Assembly (NCBI GenBank): GCA_023387295.1
Contig: JAEWIG010000164.1
Location: 1-11,523, forward strand
Origin: Bacillota bacterium
Lineage (GTDB): Bacteria; Bacillota; Bacilli; Bacillales; Cytobacillaceae
Direction: 5' to 3'
DNA length: 11,523 nt
How positions within the stretch are numbered: position 1 is the stretch's first letter; every line of letters starts with the position of its first letter. The translations under genes were made by a program, and so were the position numbers. The notes below the pieces were generated by a model that saw only the letters and a list, made by a program, of their open reading frames with translations, was not told the DNA's origin and ran no database searches. This document shows, in pieces, positions 1 to 6,028 of the stretch.

Positions 1-650
1 TCTGCAACACCATCAAGCAAGTCTCTAGCTTCAACATTCCCTATAAAATGAATATCTGCTTCCTGCAACAACTGAAAAGCGTGCTTCGTTAGCTCATTTC
101 CTTTTTTCTCTTCGGTACCGATATTTAGAAGACCGACCCGTGGATTAGCTACTCCTCGAACCTTTTCAGCATAAATCGAGCCCATGAGCGCATACTGTAG
201 CAAATGTTCAGGCTTTGCATCTGCATTTGCACCAACATCTAGGAGCAAGAAGCCCTCACCACCGATTGTTGGTAATGTAGGGGCTAGAGCAGGACGTTCA
301 ATTCCGTCTATTCTTCCGACAACAAATAGTCCAGCAGCCATTAATGCCCCTGTGTTTCCCGCAGAAATACAAGCATCTGCTTTCCCTTCTGCAACTAATT
401 GTGCTGCTATTACCATCGAAGCATTCTTTTTTCTTCTTACTGCTCTTACTGGCTCATCAGTTGATAGAATAACTTCCTCTGTATGTAAAACTTCAATTTG
501 ATTTTGATTTGTTAGATGCTCATTTATTCTTTTTTCATCCCCAACTAGGATAATCTGAATATCATTAAACTGTTCTGCAGCTTTCATTGCACCGAGAACA
601 ATTTCCTTTGGAGCATGGTCTCCACCCATTGCATCAATAGCTATTTTCAT
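1..650 (-). CDS. plsX: Phosphate acyltransferase PlsX, 5' part (runs off window)
   Basis: PlsX converts acyl-ACP and phosphate to acyl-phosphate, the acyl donor PlsY uses for the first step of phosphatidic acid synthesis; it is a peripheral membrane enzyme. The frame stays open from an ATG at 650 to the window edge, giving 216 of the roughly 330 residues usual for the family. The start reads MKIAIDAMGGDHAPKEIV, with the family's N-terminal DAMGGDHAP at residues 6-14; SAGNTGALMAAG and LLDVGANADAK further in are also typical. An AAAGGA Shine-Dalgarno lies about 11 nt before the ATG. The C-terminal third is outside the window, so completeness cannot be judged. It lies 161 bp downstream of fapR, an unusually wide gap compared with the near-contiguous fapR-plsX junction of B. 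subtilis. No FapR box is visible in that gap, so expression probably depends on read-through from the fapR promoter. Confidence 0.96.
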   Translation of the reverse strand, partial: MKIAIDAMGGDHAPKEIVLGAMKAAEQFNDIQIILVGDEKRINEHLTNQNQIEVLHTEEVILSTDEPVRAVRRKKNASMVIAAQLVAEGKADACISAGNTGALMAAGLFVVGRIDGIERPALAPTLPTIGGEGFLLLDVGANADAKPEHLLQYALMGSIYAEKVRGVANPRVGLLNIGTEEKKGNELTKHAFQLLQEADIHFIGNVEARDLLDGVA

Positions 651-712
651 GCTGTGTTACATCCTTTATTATTATATTTTGAATCCGTTTTTTTAAATAT
701 GTTGGTACACCT

Positions 713-754
713 GTTGATTTCCGCTGCGGGCACTTGCTTTCCGCTCCAATCAAC
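713..754. repeat. 42-bp palindromic-ended intergenic element (putative remnant of a dispersed Bacillaceae repeat)
   Basis: Seen: the segment starts with GTTGATT (713-719) and ends with its exact inverted copy AATCAAC (748-754). Inside, TTTCCGCT occurs twice in direct orientation (718-725 and 738-745). It is much more GC-rich than the flanking AT-rich spacer. From memory, the minus-strand ends (GTTGATTGGAGCGGAA and GCGGAAATCAAC) match the termini of a longer imperfect palindrome scattered between genes in many Bacillus-related genomes. If so, this copy kept both ends and lost the middle, possibly by recombination between GCGGAA repeats. The family assignment is recollection, not a search result. 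There is no coding potential. Confidence 0.6.
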
Positions 755-764
755 TCAGATAGTT

Positions 765-788
765 AAATAAAAATTGCTCTATAAGCAA
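765..788 (-). terminator. Weak terminator-like hairpin between fapR and plsX
   Basis: On the minus strand TTGCT (788-784), a 5-nt loop and AGCAA (778-774) form a short stem, followed directly by TTTTTATTT (773-765). The stem is only 5 bp (6 with a U-G pair) with two G-C pairs. At best it would give partial termination between fapR and plsX, lowering plsX relative to fapR. It could be fortuitous in AT-rich DNA. Confidence 0.35.
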
Positions 789-811
789 CATATTTTACGA
801 AAGCAGATATA

Positions 812-1381
812 CTATTGTCTGCCCTTAGAACGAGACATGACAAATTCGCCTTTAAAGACTAATTCATTGTTTACAAAGCTTGTGACCTCGACAATCGTTC
901 TTCCTTTTTCCGCATCCGTTTTAATGGCCTTTGCTTTAGCTATTACTCTTTCATTTTCTTTCACTGAACGAGTAAATTGAATATTAGCTTTTGCAGTTAG
1001 GGCTAGCTCATCATCAATAAGGGCGACAGCTAAAGAATTTGCTTGGGCAAATAAATGATGTCCACGCGCTATTTGATTTCTCTTAAAAACATGCTCTTGC
1101 TTAATATCTAAAATCGATATCGCTGTATTATCCAACTCGATATCGATAATTTCTCCAATTACTTCATCGATCGGCAAAGCCCGTACTTCTTCATCGAATT
1201 TTTTTTCAGCGACATTCTTTATCCGTTCCCTCAACTCTGGGATAGATAATTCAAGCCGGTCTAAGCGGATCGTCTGGACACTGACTCCAAACTTTTCAGC
1301 TAAATCCTCGTCAGTTATGAAAGGATTCTCTTTGATTGTCGCAGTTAATAATCGCTGTCTATCCTTTTTATTTCTTCTCAT
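812..1381 (-). CDS. fapR: FapR, malonyl-CoA-responsive repressor of fatty acid and phospholipid synthesis
   Basis: FapR represses fatty acid and phospholipid genes until malonyl-CoA (or malonyl-ACP) binds and releases it from DNA. The 189 residues match the family length of about 188. An N-terminal helix-turn-helix lies around residues 20-52 (FITDEDLAEKFGVSVQTIR, then LDRLELSIPELRERI). A linker follows, then a hot-dog-fold effector domain at about 75-185 containing ARGHHLFAQANSLAVA. In that stretch R106, G107 and N115 fall at positions implicated in malonyl-CoA binding in the B. subtilis protein. The ATG has only a weak GGTG-type Shine-Dalgarno 6 nt upstream. The gene has its own promoter and a FapR operator just upstream, implying negative autoregulation. 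It is followed by plsX after a 161-bp spacer. Confidence 0.97.
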   Translation of the reverse strand: MRRNKKDRQRLLTATIKENPFITDEDLAEKFGVSVQTIRLDRLELSIPELRERIKNVAEKKFDEEVRALPIDEVIGEIIDIELDNTAISILDIKQEHVFKRNQIARGHHLFAQANSLAVALIDDELALTAKANIQFTRSVKENERVIAKAKAIKTDAEKGRTIVEVTSFVNNELVFKGEFVMSRSKGRQ

Positions 1382-1400
1382 TTATCACACCGTCCGAGAT

Positions 1401-1419
1401 ATTATGACTAGGTACTAAT
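1401..1419 (-). promoter_or_regulatory. FapR operator upstream of fapR
   Basis: The minus strand reads ATTAGTACCTAGTCATAAT, an imperfect dyad that fits the known FapR box (roughly TTAGTACC-TAG-half-site). It covers about -4 to +15 relative to the start predicted from the promoter at 1423-1451, so bound FapR would block initiation. It sits 20 bp upstream of the fapR ATG, consistent with autorepression and malonyl-CoA-gated expression of fapR-plsX. Confidence 0.88.
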
Positions 1420-1422
1420 AGT

Positions 1423-1451
1423 AGTATATAATCAAGAAAAGCATTAATCAA
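1423..1451 (-). promoter_or_regulatory. Sigma-A-type promoter of fapR-plsX
   Basis: Minus strand: -35 TTGATT (1451-1446), exactly 17 bp spacer, -10 TATACT (1428-1423); predicted start near 1416. The -35 overlaps the last recG codons and first stop base (CTT GAT TAA), so the promoter begins inside recG. The overlap of its start with the FapR box supports the assignment. Confidence 0.8.
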
Positions 1452-3492
1452 GCTTTTCTCCTTCTAATACACCTGAATCTTTTAAATAATTTCTTAGCAT
1501 TTCAAATTCTGATGACCGCCAAAACTCTTCTGTTTGAACGAGGATAGCTGTGTCATTTCTTGCTGTTTCTAATGCACGATAATCATGAATCATATCCGCG
1601 ACTTTAAATTCTGGAAGTCCACTCTGTTTCTTTCCAAAGAAATCGCCAGGTCCCCTTAGTTCAAGATCCTTTTCACTTAAAACGAAGCCATCATTCGTAT
1701 CGGACATAATTTTCATCCGCTCTTTACCTACCTCTGTCTTCGGATCAGCAAGGAGGATACAATAGGATTGATCACTACCTCGCCCAACCCTACCTCTCAA
1801 TTGGTGCAGTTGAGCAAGTCCGAACCGCTCTGCATCATAGATAACCATGATTGTAGCGTTAGGGACATTGACACCTACTTCGACAACCGTTGTTGATACG
1901 AGGACTTGAAGCTGATTAACACTAAAAGCCTTCATCACAGTATCCTTTTCTTCTGCTGATAATCTACCATGCATTAAGCCAACGCGATACCGCCCATGAA
2001 AATAATGTGTCAATGAACTATGAACATCAATGGCATTTTGAACATCTAATTTATCCGACTCTTCAATAAGCGGACAGATGACATATGCCTGATGCCCAGC
2101 TGCTAATTCCTTTTCCACAAAACCGAGCACACGCTCTAGCATATTTTCCTTTGCCCAATATGTCTCAATCGATTTTCTTCCTGCAGGCATCTCGTCAATA
2201 ATGGAAACATCCATTTCACCAAAAACAGTAATGGCAAGAGTCCGAGGAATTGGGGTAGCGGTCATGAAAAGCACATCAGGGTTTTCGCCTTTTTCACGCA
2301 ATATCCTTCTTTGCCCAACACCAAAACGATGCTGCTCATCCGTAATCACAAGTCCGAGATTTGCAAAAACGACTTCTTCTTGAATTAATGCATGGGTACC
2401 TATTAATACGTCAATTTCCCCATCCTTTAATTGCTGTAAAAGTTCTCGTCTTCGTTTGCCTTTAATTGAACTCGTTAATAGCTCGCTCCGAATATGAAAA
2501 GGCTCTAGCATTAATCTTAGGGATTCAGCATGCTGTTCAGCCAAAATCTCTGTTGGTACCATCAACGCTCCTTGAAAGCCAGCAGTTTTACTAGCATATA
2601 ATGCAATTGCCGCAACCGCCGTTTTTCCAGATCCTACGTCACCTTGCAAGAGGCGGTTCATCCTGTAAGGAGATTTCATATCTGAGAGAATTTCATTAAT
2701 AACTCGCTTTTGGGCATTTGTTAATGAAAATGGGAGGGATTGGATGAAAGCTTTTAGCATTTCGAGGTTGTAGCTTTGGATTACTCCTTTTGAATGCTCT
2801 CTTTCCACTTTACGCAAAGCTTGCATTTTAAGTTGAAAATAGAAAAATTCTTCATAAACAAAGCGCCTTCTTGCTTGTTTCAAATCTTCTTGATTTGGAG
2901 GGAAGTGCATGATCTTTAGCGCGTCCATTCGATTCATCAATTTATATTTCATTAAATATCGGCTTGGTAATGTTTCCTCAATATACTGACCATATTGAGA
3001 AAAGGCTAGATTGATAAATCGTCTTATTCCTTTAACCGTTACTTTTCCCTTAACTGTATAAATAGGTTCGAAGTCTTTGCTGATCAATTGATGACCAACC
3101 TGTATTTCATTTACGGTAATTGTTTGGCGGTGTTGATCCCATTTACCAGTTACTGTTACATTTTCATTAATCATCAATTTACTTTTTATATAAGGTTGAT
3201 TAAATAAAACAGCTTGGATAAGATATCTACCCACCAGTATTCTTACCGTTAATCTCGACCGCTTTCTCCCATAGTACATGAGTGTCGGTTCACTATGAAT
3301 CTTCCCTTCAACAGTTACTCGTTCATCGTGCTTCACCTCAGCTAAATCTCGCAAACGATAATCTTCATAGCGGTAAGGAAAGTACTCAAGTAAATCTTTA
3401 ACTGTTAATATATTCATCTCAGCTAAGGCTTCCGCTGTTTCTCCACCAATTCCTTTAATAACAGATACAGGCTGGGTTATTTGTTCATTCAC
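1444..3492 (-). CDS. recG: ATP-dependent DNA helicase RecG
   Basis: RecG is a monomeric superfamily 2 translocase that reverses stalled forks and branch-migrates Holliday junctions and R- and D-loops. At 682 residues it has full family length. A wedge/OB domain occupies about residues 55-150. The helicase core shows Walker A GDVGSGKT (284-291), DEQH box (385-388), TATPIPRT motif III (411-418), and QLRGRVGRG motif VI (564-572), then the C-terminal ELRGPGDFFGKKQSG segment typical of RecG. The start is GTG at 3492; an in-frame TGA lies two codons upstream, so translation cannot begin earlier, and the distance to the conserved IKGIG is the same as I recall for B. subtilis. No Shine-Dalgarno is visible before this GTG. 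Upstream is a terminator closing fakA, so recG should have its own promoter, but I see no convincing one. The fapR promoter overlaps its 3' end. Confidence 0.97.
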   Translation of the reverse strand: MNEQITQPVSVIKGIGGETAEALAEMNILTVKDLLEYFPYRYEDYRLRDLAEVKHDERVTVEGKIHSEPTLMYYGRKRSRLTVRILVGRYLIQAVLFNQPYIKSKLMINENVTVTGKWDQHRQTITVNEIQVGHQLISKDFEPIYTVKGKVTVKGIRRFINLAFSQYGQYIEETLPSRYLMKYKLMNRMDALKIMHFPPNQEDLKQARRRFVYEEFFYFQLKMQALRKVEREHSKGVIQSYNLEMLKAFIQSLPFSLTNAQKRVINEILSDMKSPYRMNRLLQGDVGSGKTAVAAIALYASKTAGFQGALMVPTEILAEQHAESLRLMLEPFHIRSELLTSSIKGKRRRELLQQLKDGEIDVLIGTHALIQEEVVFANLGLVITDEQHRFGVGQRRILREKGENPDVLFMTATPIPRTLAITVFGEMDVSIIDEMPAGRKSIETYWAKENMLERVLGFVEKELAAGHQAYVICPLIEESDKLDVQNAIDVHSSLTHYFHGRYRVGLMHGRLSAEEKDTVMKAFSVNQLQVLVSTTVVEVGVNVPNATIMVIYDAERFGLAQLHQLRGRVGRGSDQSYCILLADPKTEVGKERMKIMSDTNDGFVLSEKDLELRGPGDFFGKKQSGLPEFKVADMIHDYRALETARNDTAILVQTEEFWRSSEFEMLRNYLKDSGVLEGEKLD

Positions 3493-3519
3493 GATTCATT
3501 TAACGGAGTACATATAGGT

Positions 3520-3563
3520 CTAGCTAAGTTGTCCACCTACGATCACACCCGTTATACCTCCTT
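3520..3563 (-). other. Orphan consensus Shine-Dalgarno with a possible 8-codon leader ORF upstream of recG
   Basis: A perfect AAGGAGG (3563-3557, minus strand) is followed 10 nt later by GTG (3546-3544) and eight sense codons (M-I-V-G-G-Q-L-S) ending in TAG (3522-3520). An alternative GTG two bases earlier is followed at once by TGA. The site is about 65 nt upstream of the recG start, which has no Shine-Dalgarno of its own. It could be a leader peptide, a relic of a lost gene (B. subtilis has sdaAB-sdaAA here), or chance. Whether it is transcribed is unknown. I do not claim it encodes a functional peptide. Confidence 0.25.
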
Positions 3564-3593
3564 GCCGTAATTCTTGAAATGATTTCTAATTAG

Positions 3594-3622
3594 CCAAAAA
3601 AGAAGGAGCGTAACCCCTTCTT
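3594..3622 (-). terminator. Rho-independent terminator after fakA
   Basis: AAGAAGG (3600-3606) pairs with CCTTCTT (3616-3622). On the minus strand the stem runs straight into a T-run (TTCTTTTTTGG). It starts 11 nt past the fakA stop and should end the yloU-fakA transcript, separating it from recG. Confidence 0.8.
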
Positions 3623-3633
3623 CTTTTCATAAC

Positions 3634-5316
3634 TTATTCAATTGAAAAAATGAATGCATAAAGTGGTTGATTTCCATCATGCACTTCAATTTCGACATCT
3701 TCGAATTGTTCTTCGATATAGCTTTCTATTTCTGCTACATCTTCATCAGTTGCATCTTCACCTTTTAAGATCGTTAAAATTTCAGATTCTTCATCGATCA
3801 TTTCAGCGAGTAAATCTTTTGCAACTTGTACCTTATCTTTATTTTTTACTATAATTTGCCCCTCTGCAATCCCCATAAAATCATCTTTTTCAATTTCAAG
3901 ACCATCTATGCTTGTATCGCGAACAGCAAATGTTATTTGACCAGATTTTACATGTTTTAATGCATCCGTCATGCCTGCTTCATTTTGAGATAAATCAGCA
4001 CTTGGATTAAAAGCAAGCAATGCTGACATACCTTGTGGAACAGTTTTTGAAGGGATAACAATTACATCATGGTCTGATACTTCCGCTGCCTGTTGTGCAG
4101 CCATAATAATATTTTTATTATTAGGAAGAATGATGACCTTTTTGGCGTTAACTTCTTGAATCGCTTTTACAATATCTTCTGTACTTGGATTCATCGTTTG
4201 CCCGCCTTCAATAACGGCATGTGCCCCAATACTCCGGAACAAGTTAGCAATTCCACTTCCCATTGACACTGTTACAATCCCGTATTCCTTTAATTCCTTG
4301 GCCTTAGGCACTGAATCAGAAACAAGGGGTGTATGAACCTCATCAACGATGCTTGAATGCTGCTCTCTCATGTTTTCTATCTTCATATTAATGAGACTAC
4401 CGTACTTTTGACCATACGTTAAACAAGAGCCTGGCTGTTCAGAATGGATATGTACTTTTACAATCTCTTCATCAGAAATAACGAGTAAGGAATCGCCATA
4501 TTGGCTTAAATCCTGACGAAAGCTTTCTTCAGAAAATGGATTTTCAGCGAGTTTTTCACTTTCGAATTTGACCATAAACTCCGTGCAATAGCCGAAGATA
4601 ATGTCTTCCGTATTCATGAAACTTTGAACACTTTTATGATGTTCAGCACTAACTAGCTCATCCATCTTTGGTTGTGCTGACGGTGCATCAGGTAGCTGCT
4701 CACCTTTTAATTCGGCTAGAAATCCTTCATAAACAAAGACTAGCCCTTGACCACCACTATCAACAACTCCAACTTCCTTTAATACTGGTAACAAATCTGG
4801 AGTGCGCTCTAAAGAAGCTTTTGCTTCCTTGACTATAGCTTCCATAATCGCAATAATATTGTCCTCATTTTTAGCTACTTGAACTCCTTTTTTAGCGGCA
4901 TCCTTAGCAACCGTTAGGATTGTCCCCTCTACAGGCTTCATAACTGCTTTATAGGCGGTTTCCACTCCGCTATTTAATGCAGTAGCAAAATCCTCAGCAT
5001 TAATTTCAGCCTTTTGTTCAATAGCTTTCGAAAAACCACGAAACAGCTGCGATAAGATAACCCCGGAATTTCCGCGAGCTCCCATTAGCAATCCTTTAGA
5101 AAGTGCCGTTCCGACCTTTCCGATATGTGCCTGAACATTATTTTTTACTTCCTTTGCACCGGAAGTCATAGACAAATTCATGTTTGTTCCCGTGTCTCCA
5201 TCAGGAACAGGGAATACGTTAAGCGCATCTACTAATTTGGCATTAGCAGATAAATGATTTGCTCCTTGAATAACCATTTCCGCAAAACGCTTTCCATCTA
5301 AAACTTTAATTGACAC
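3634..5316 (-). CDS. fakA: Fatty acid kinase catalytic subunit FakA (YloV, DhaL/DAK2 family)
   Basis: FakA phosphorylates fatty acids presented by FakB (DegV-family) carrier proteins. The acyl-phosphate can go to PlsY or, via PlsX, back to acyl-ACP. The 560 residues fit the family. The N-terminal DhaL nucleotide-binding domain (about 1-205) shows NVFPVPDGDTGTNMN with Mg-binding D39 and D41, GARGNSGVILSQ (79-90), PVEGTILTV (128-136) and DSGGQGL (186-192). A middle domain has C244 plus H289 and H291, corresponding to the Cys/His/His zinc site described for S. aureus FakA. A C-terminal domain ends in a glutamate/aspartate-rich segment. The start is GTG at 5316 with an AGGAGG 8 nt upstream; the yloU stop is 16 nt away, so the two are cotranscribed. 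No fakB is visible in the window. Function fits the nearby plsX and fapR, although a terminator separates the transcripts. Confidence 0.94.
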   Translation of the reverse strand: MSIKVLDGKRFAEMVIQGANHLSANAKLVDALNVFPVPDGDTGTNMNLSMTSGAKEVKNNVQAHIGKVGTALSKGLLMGARGNSGVILSQLFRGFSKAIEQKAEINAEDFATALNSGVETAYKAVMKPVEGTILTVAKDAAKKGVQVAKNEDNIIAIMEAIVKEAKASLERTPDLLPVLKEVGVVDSGGQGLVFVYEGFLAELKGEQLPDAPSAQPKMDELVSAEHHKSVQSFMNTEDIIFGYCTEFMVKFESEKLAENPFSEESFRQDLSQYGDSLLVISDEEIVKVHIHSEQPGSCLTYGQKYGSLINMKIENMREQHSSIVDEVHTPLVSDSVPKAKELKEYGIVTVSMGSGIANLFRSIGAHAVIEGGQTMNPSTEDIVKAIQEVNAKKVIILPNNKNIIMAAQQAAEVSDHDVIVIPSKTVPQGMSALLAFNPSADLSQNEAGMTDALKHVKSGQITFAVRDTSIDGLEIEKDDFMGIAEGQIIVKNKDKVQVAKDLLAEMIDEESEILTILKGEDATDEDVAEIESYIEEQFEDVEIEVHDGNQPLYAFIFSIE

Positions 5317-5332
5317 AAGTCTTTCCTCCTCA

Positions 5333-5695
5333 CTACGGGTTCGTTACACGAACTCCTTGAACGTAAATATTTACCGAGTCAACAGATAGTCCAACTGTTT
5401 GATTAAGAGTATATTTTACTTTTGATTGGACGTTATGTGCAATCTCGGAAATTTTCGTTCCGTAACTCACAATAATATACATATCAATATGTACTTCATC
5501 ATTTTCTTGGCGTACAATGACACCTCGAGTAAAATTCTCTTTCCGTAAAATTTCTGTTAAACCATCTTTAATTTGGCTCTTAGATGCCATTCCAACTATT
5601 CCATAACAGTCAACAGCAGCTCCACCTGCAATTGTTGCAATTACTTCGTTTGAAATGTCAATTTGACCATATTTCGTTTTTAGCTCGATAGACAT
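5333..5695 (-). CDS. yloU: Asp23/Gls24 family protein YloU
   Basis: This is a 120-residue Asp23/Gls24 (DUF322) family protein. Family hallmarks are the N-terminal YGQIDISNEVIATIAGGAAV and VDCYGIVGMA segments, followed by alternating beta strands and helices, with EVHIDMYIIVSYGTKISEIA and the C-terminal VSVDSVNIYVQGV-like strand. Members include alkaline-shock and envelope-stress proteins, and YloU paralogues exist in Bacillus (YqhY). The molecular role is not established; the conserved pairing with fakA suggests a link to lipid metabolism, as inferred for YqhY beside acetyl-CoA carboxylase. ATG at 5695 is preceded by AGGGGG about 9 nt upstream. There is no signal peptide or membrane segment. 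The gene is preceded by a long leader with a terminator-like hairpin, so it may be regulated by premature termination. Confidence 0.9.
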   Translation of the reverse strand: MSIELKTKYGQIDISNEVIATIAGGAAVDCYGIVGMASKSQIKDGLTEILRKENFTRGVIVRQENDEVHIDMYIIVSYGTKISEIAHNVQSKVKYTLNQTVGLSVDSVNIYVQGVRVTNP

Positions 5696-5714
5696 AATTC
5701 GTTCCCCCTTTTTT

Positions 5715-5787
5715 AAAAAATAAGAAAACGCTAGAGATAGATTGTATTTCTAGCTCTAGGAAAGCTTAAATTTATTATCTGCTAGAG
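5715..5787 (-). promoter_or_regulatory. Candidate transcription attenuator in the yloU leader
   Basis: On the minus strand, CTAGAG (5759-5754), one mismatch, TAGA (5752-5749), a 7-nt loop, TCTA (5741-5738) and CTCTAG (5736-5731) form a 10-bp stem with a single internal mismatch. CG and a U-rich run (TTTTCTTATTTTTT, 5728-5715) follow, so it resembles an intrinsic terminator placed between the yloU promoter and its start codon. About 22 nt before the stem lies another CTCTAG (5787-5782), which could pair with the CTAGAG 5' arm instead and so prevent the terminator. The overlapping UCUAGC/GCUAGA register gives a second way to do this. Mutually exclusive folding is seen on paper only; no ligand, protein site or leader peptide is recognised. 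Confidence 0.45.
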
Positions 5788-5840
5788 AACATTTTACTAT
5801 ATGTGCAAAAATAATAAAAGTAATAAAAGTTTTCCTCTTT

Positions 5841-5872
5841 ATTATATCTTATTCTCCCCTAGTCTATGTCAA
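5841..5872 (-). promoter_or_regulatory. yloU-fakA promoter with consensus hexamers and 20-bp spacer
   Basis: Minus strand: TTGACA (5872-5867), then 20 bp, then TATAAT (5846-5841). Both hexamers are perfect sigma-A consensus, but the spacer is 3 bp longer than optimal. Predicted start near 5835, leaving a leader of about 140 nt. No better -35/-10 combination using either hexamer was found. Long spacers are typical of promoters needing an activator such as MerR-type proteins, but no clear dyad is visible in this spacer. Confidence 0.6.
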
Positions 5873-5896
5873 GTGAATTTTCTTGAAAGCCAACTA

Positions 5897-5925
5897 TTGC
5901 ATTAACGAGGGTTGTGTGATAAATT
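5897..5925 (+). promoter_or_regulatory. Candidate rpmB promoter
   Basis: TTGCAT (5897-5902), 17 bp, TAAATT (5920-5925), with a TG dinucleotide one base before the -10 (extended -10, TGA-TAAATT). The hexamers match consensus only partly (3/6 and 4/6). It would give a leader of about 120 nt before rpmB. It is the best candidate seen, but not strong. Confidence 0.35.
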
Positions 5926-5947
5926 ATTAAAGTATCTTTTAATGCTT

Positions 5948-6028
5948 GAAAAACAGTTAGTTGTTTTTCTCATTAAATTTAAATCGTCAATTACTAGAGC
6001 AGATGAATTATGAAATGTAGCATCAGCT
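5948..6028 (+). other. Structured rpmB 5' leader: two hairpins before the Shine-Dalgarno
   Basis: Hairpin 1 is perfect: GAAAAACA (5948-5955), 6-nt loop, TGTTTTTC (5962-5969). Hairpin 2 pairs AGAGC-A-GATG (5996-6005) with CATC-A-GCTTT (6021-6030 including a G-U pair), around a conserved-looking A-A internal mismatch and a 15-nt loop. It ends only about 7 nt before the AAGGAGGG at 6037. The position would suit translational autoregulation by a ribosomal protein, but I know of no described L28 leader of this form. Hairpin 1 lacks a T-run, so it is not a terminator. Confidence 0.35.

Noticed and set aside
184..501. 105-codon plus-strand frame inside plsX
   Set aside because: Low-complexity Ser/Ala-rich translation antisense to plsX, whose minus-strand product is clearly a PlsX.
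803..822. GCAGA/TCTGC inverted repeat around the fapR stop
   Set aside because: Only 5 bp with a 10-nt loop and no T-run; within chance expectation.
774..980. 68-codon plus-strand frame over the fapR 3' end
   Set aside because: Shadow of fapR; no Shine-Dalgarno and no recognisable protein.
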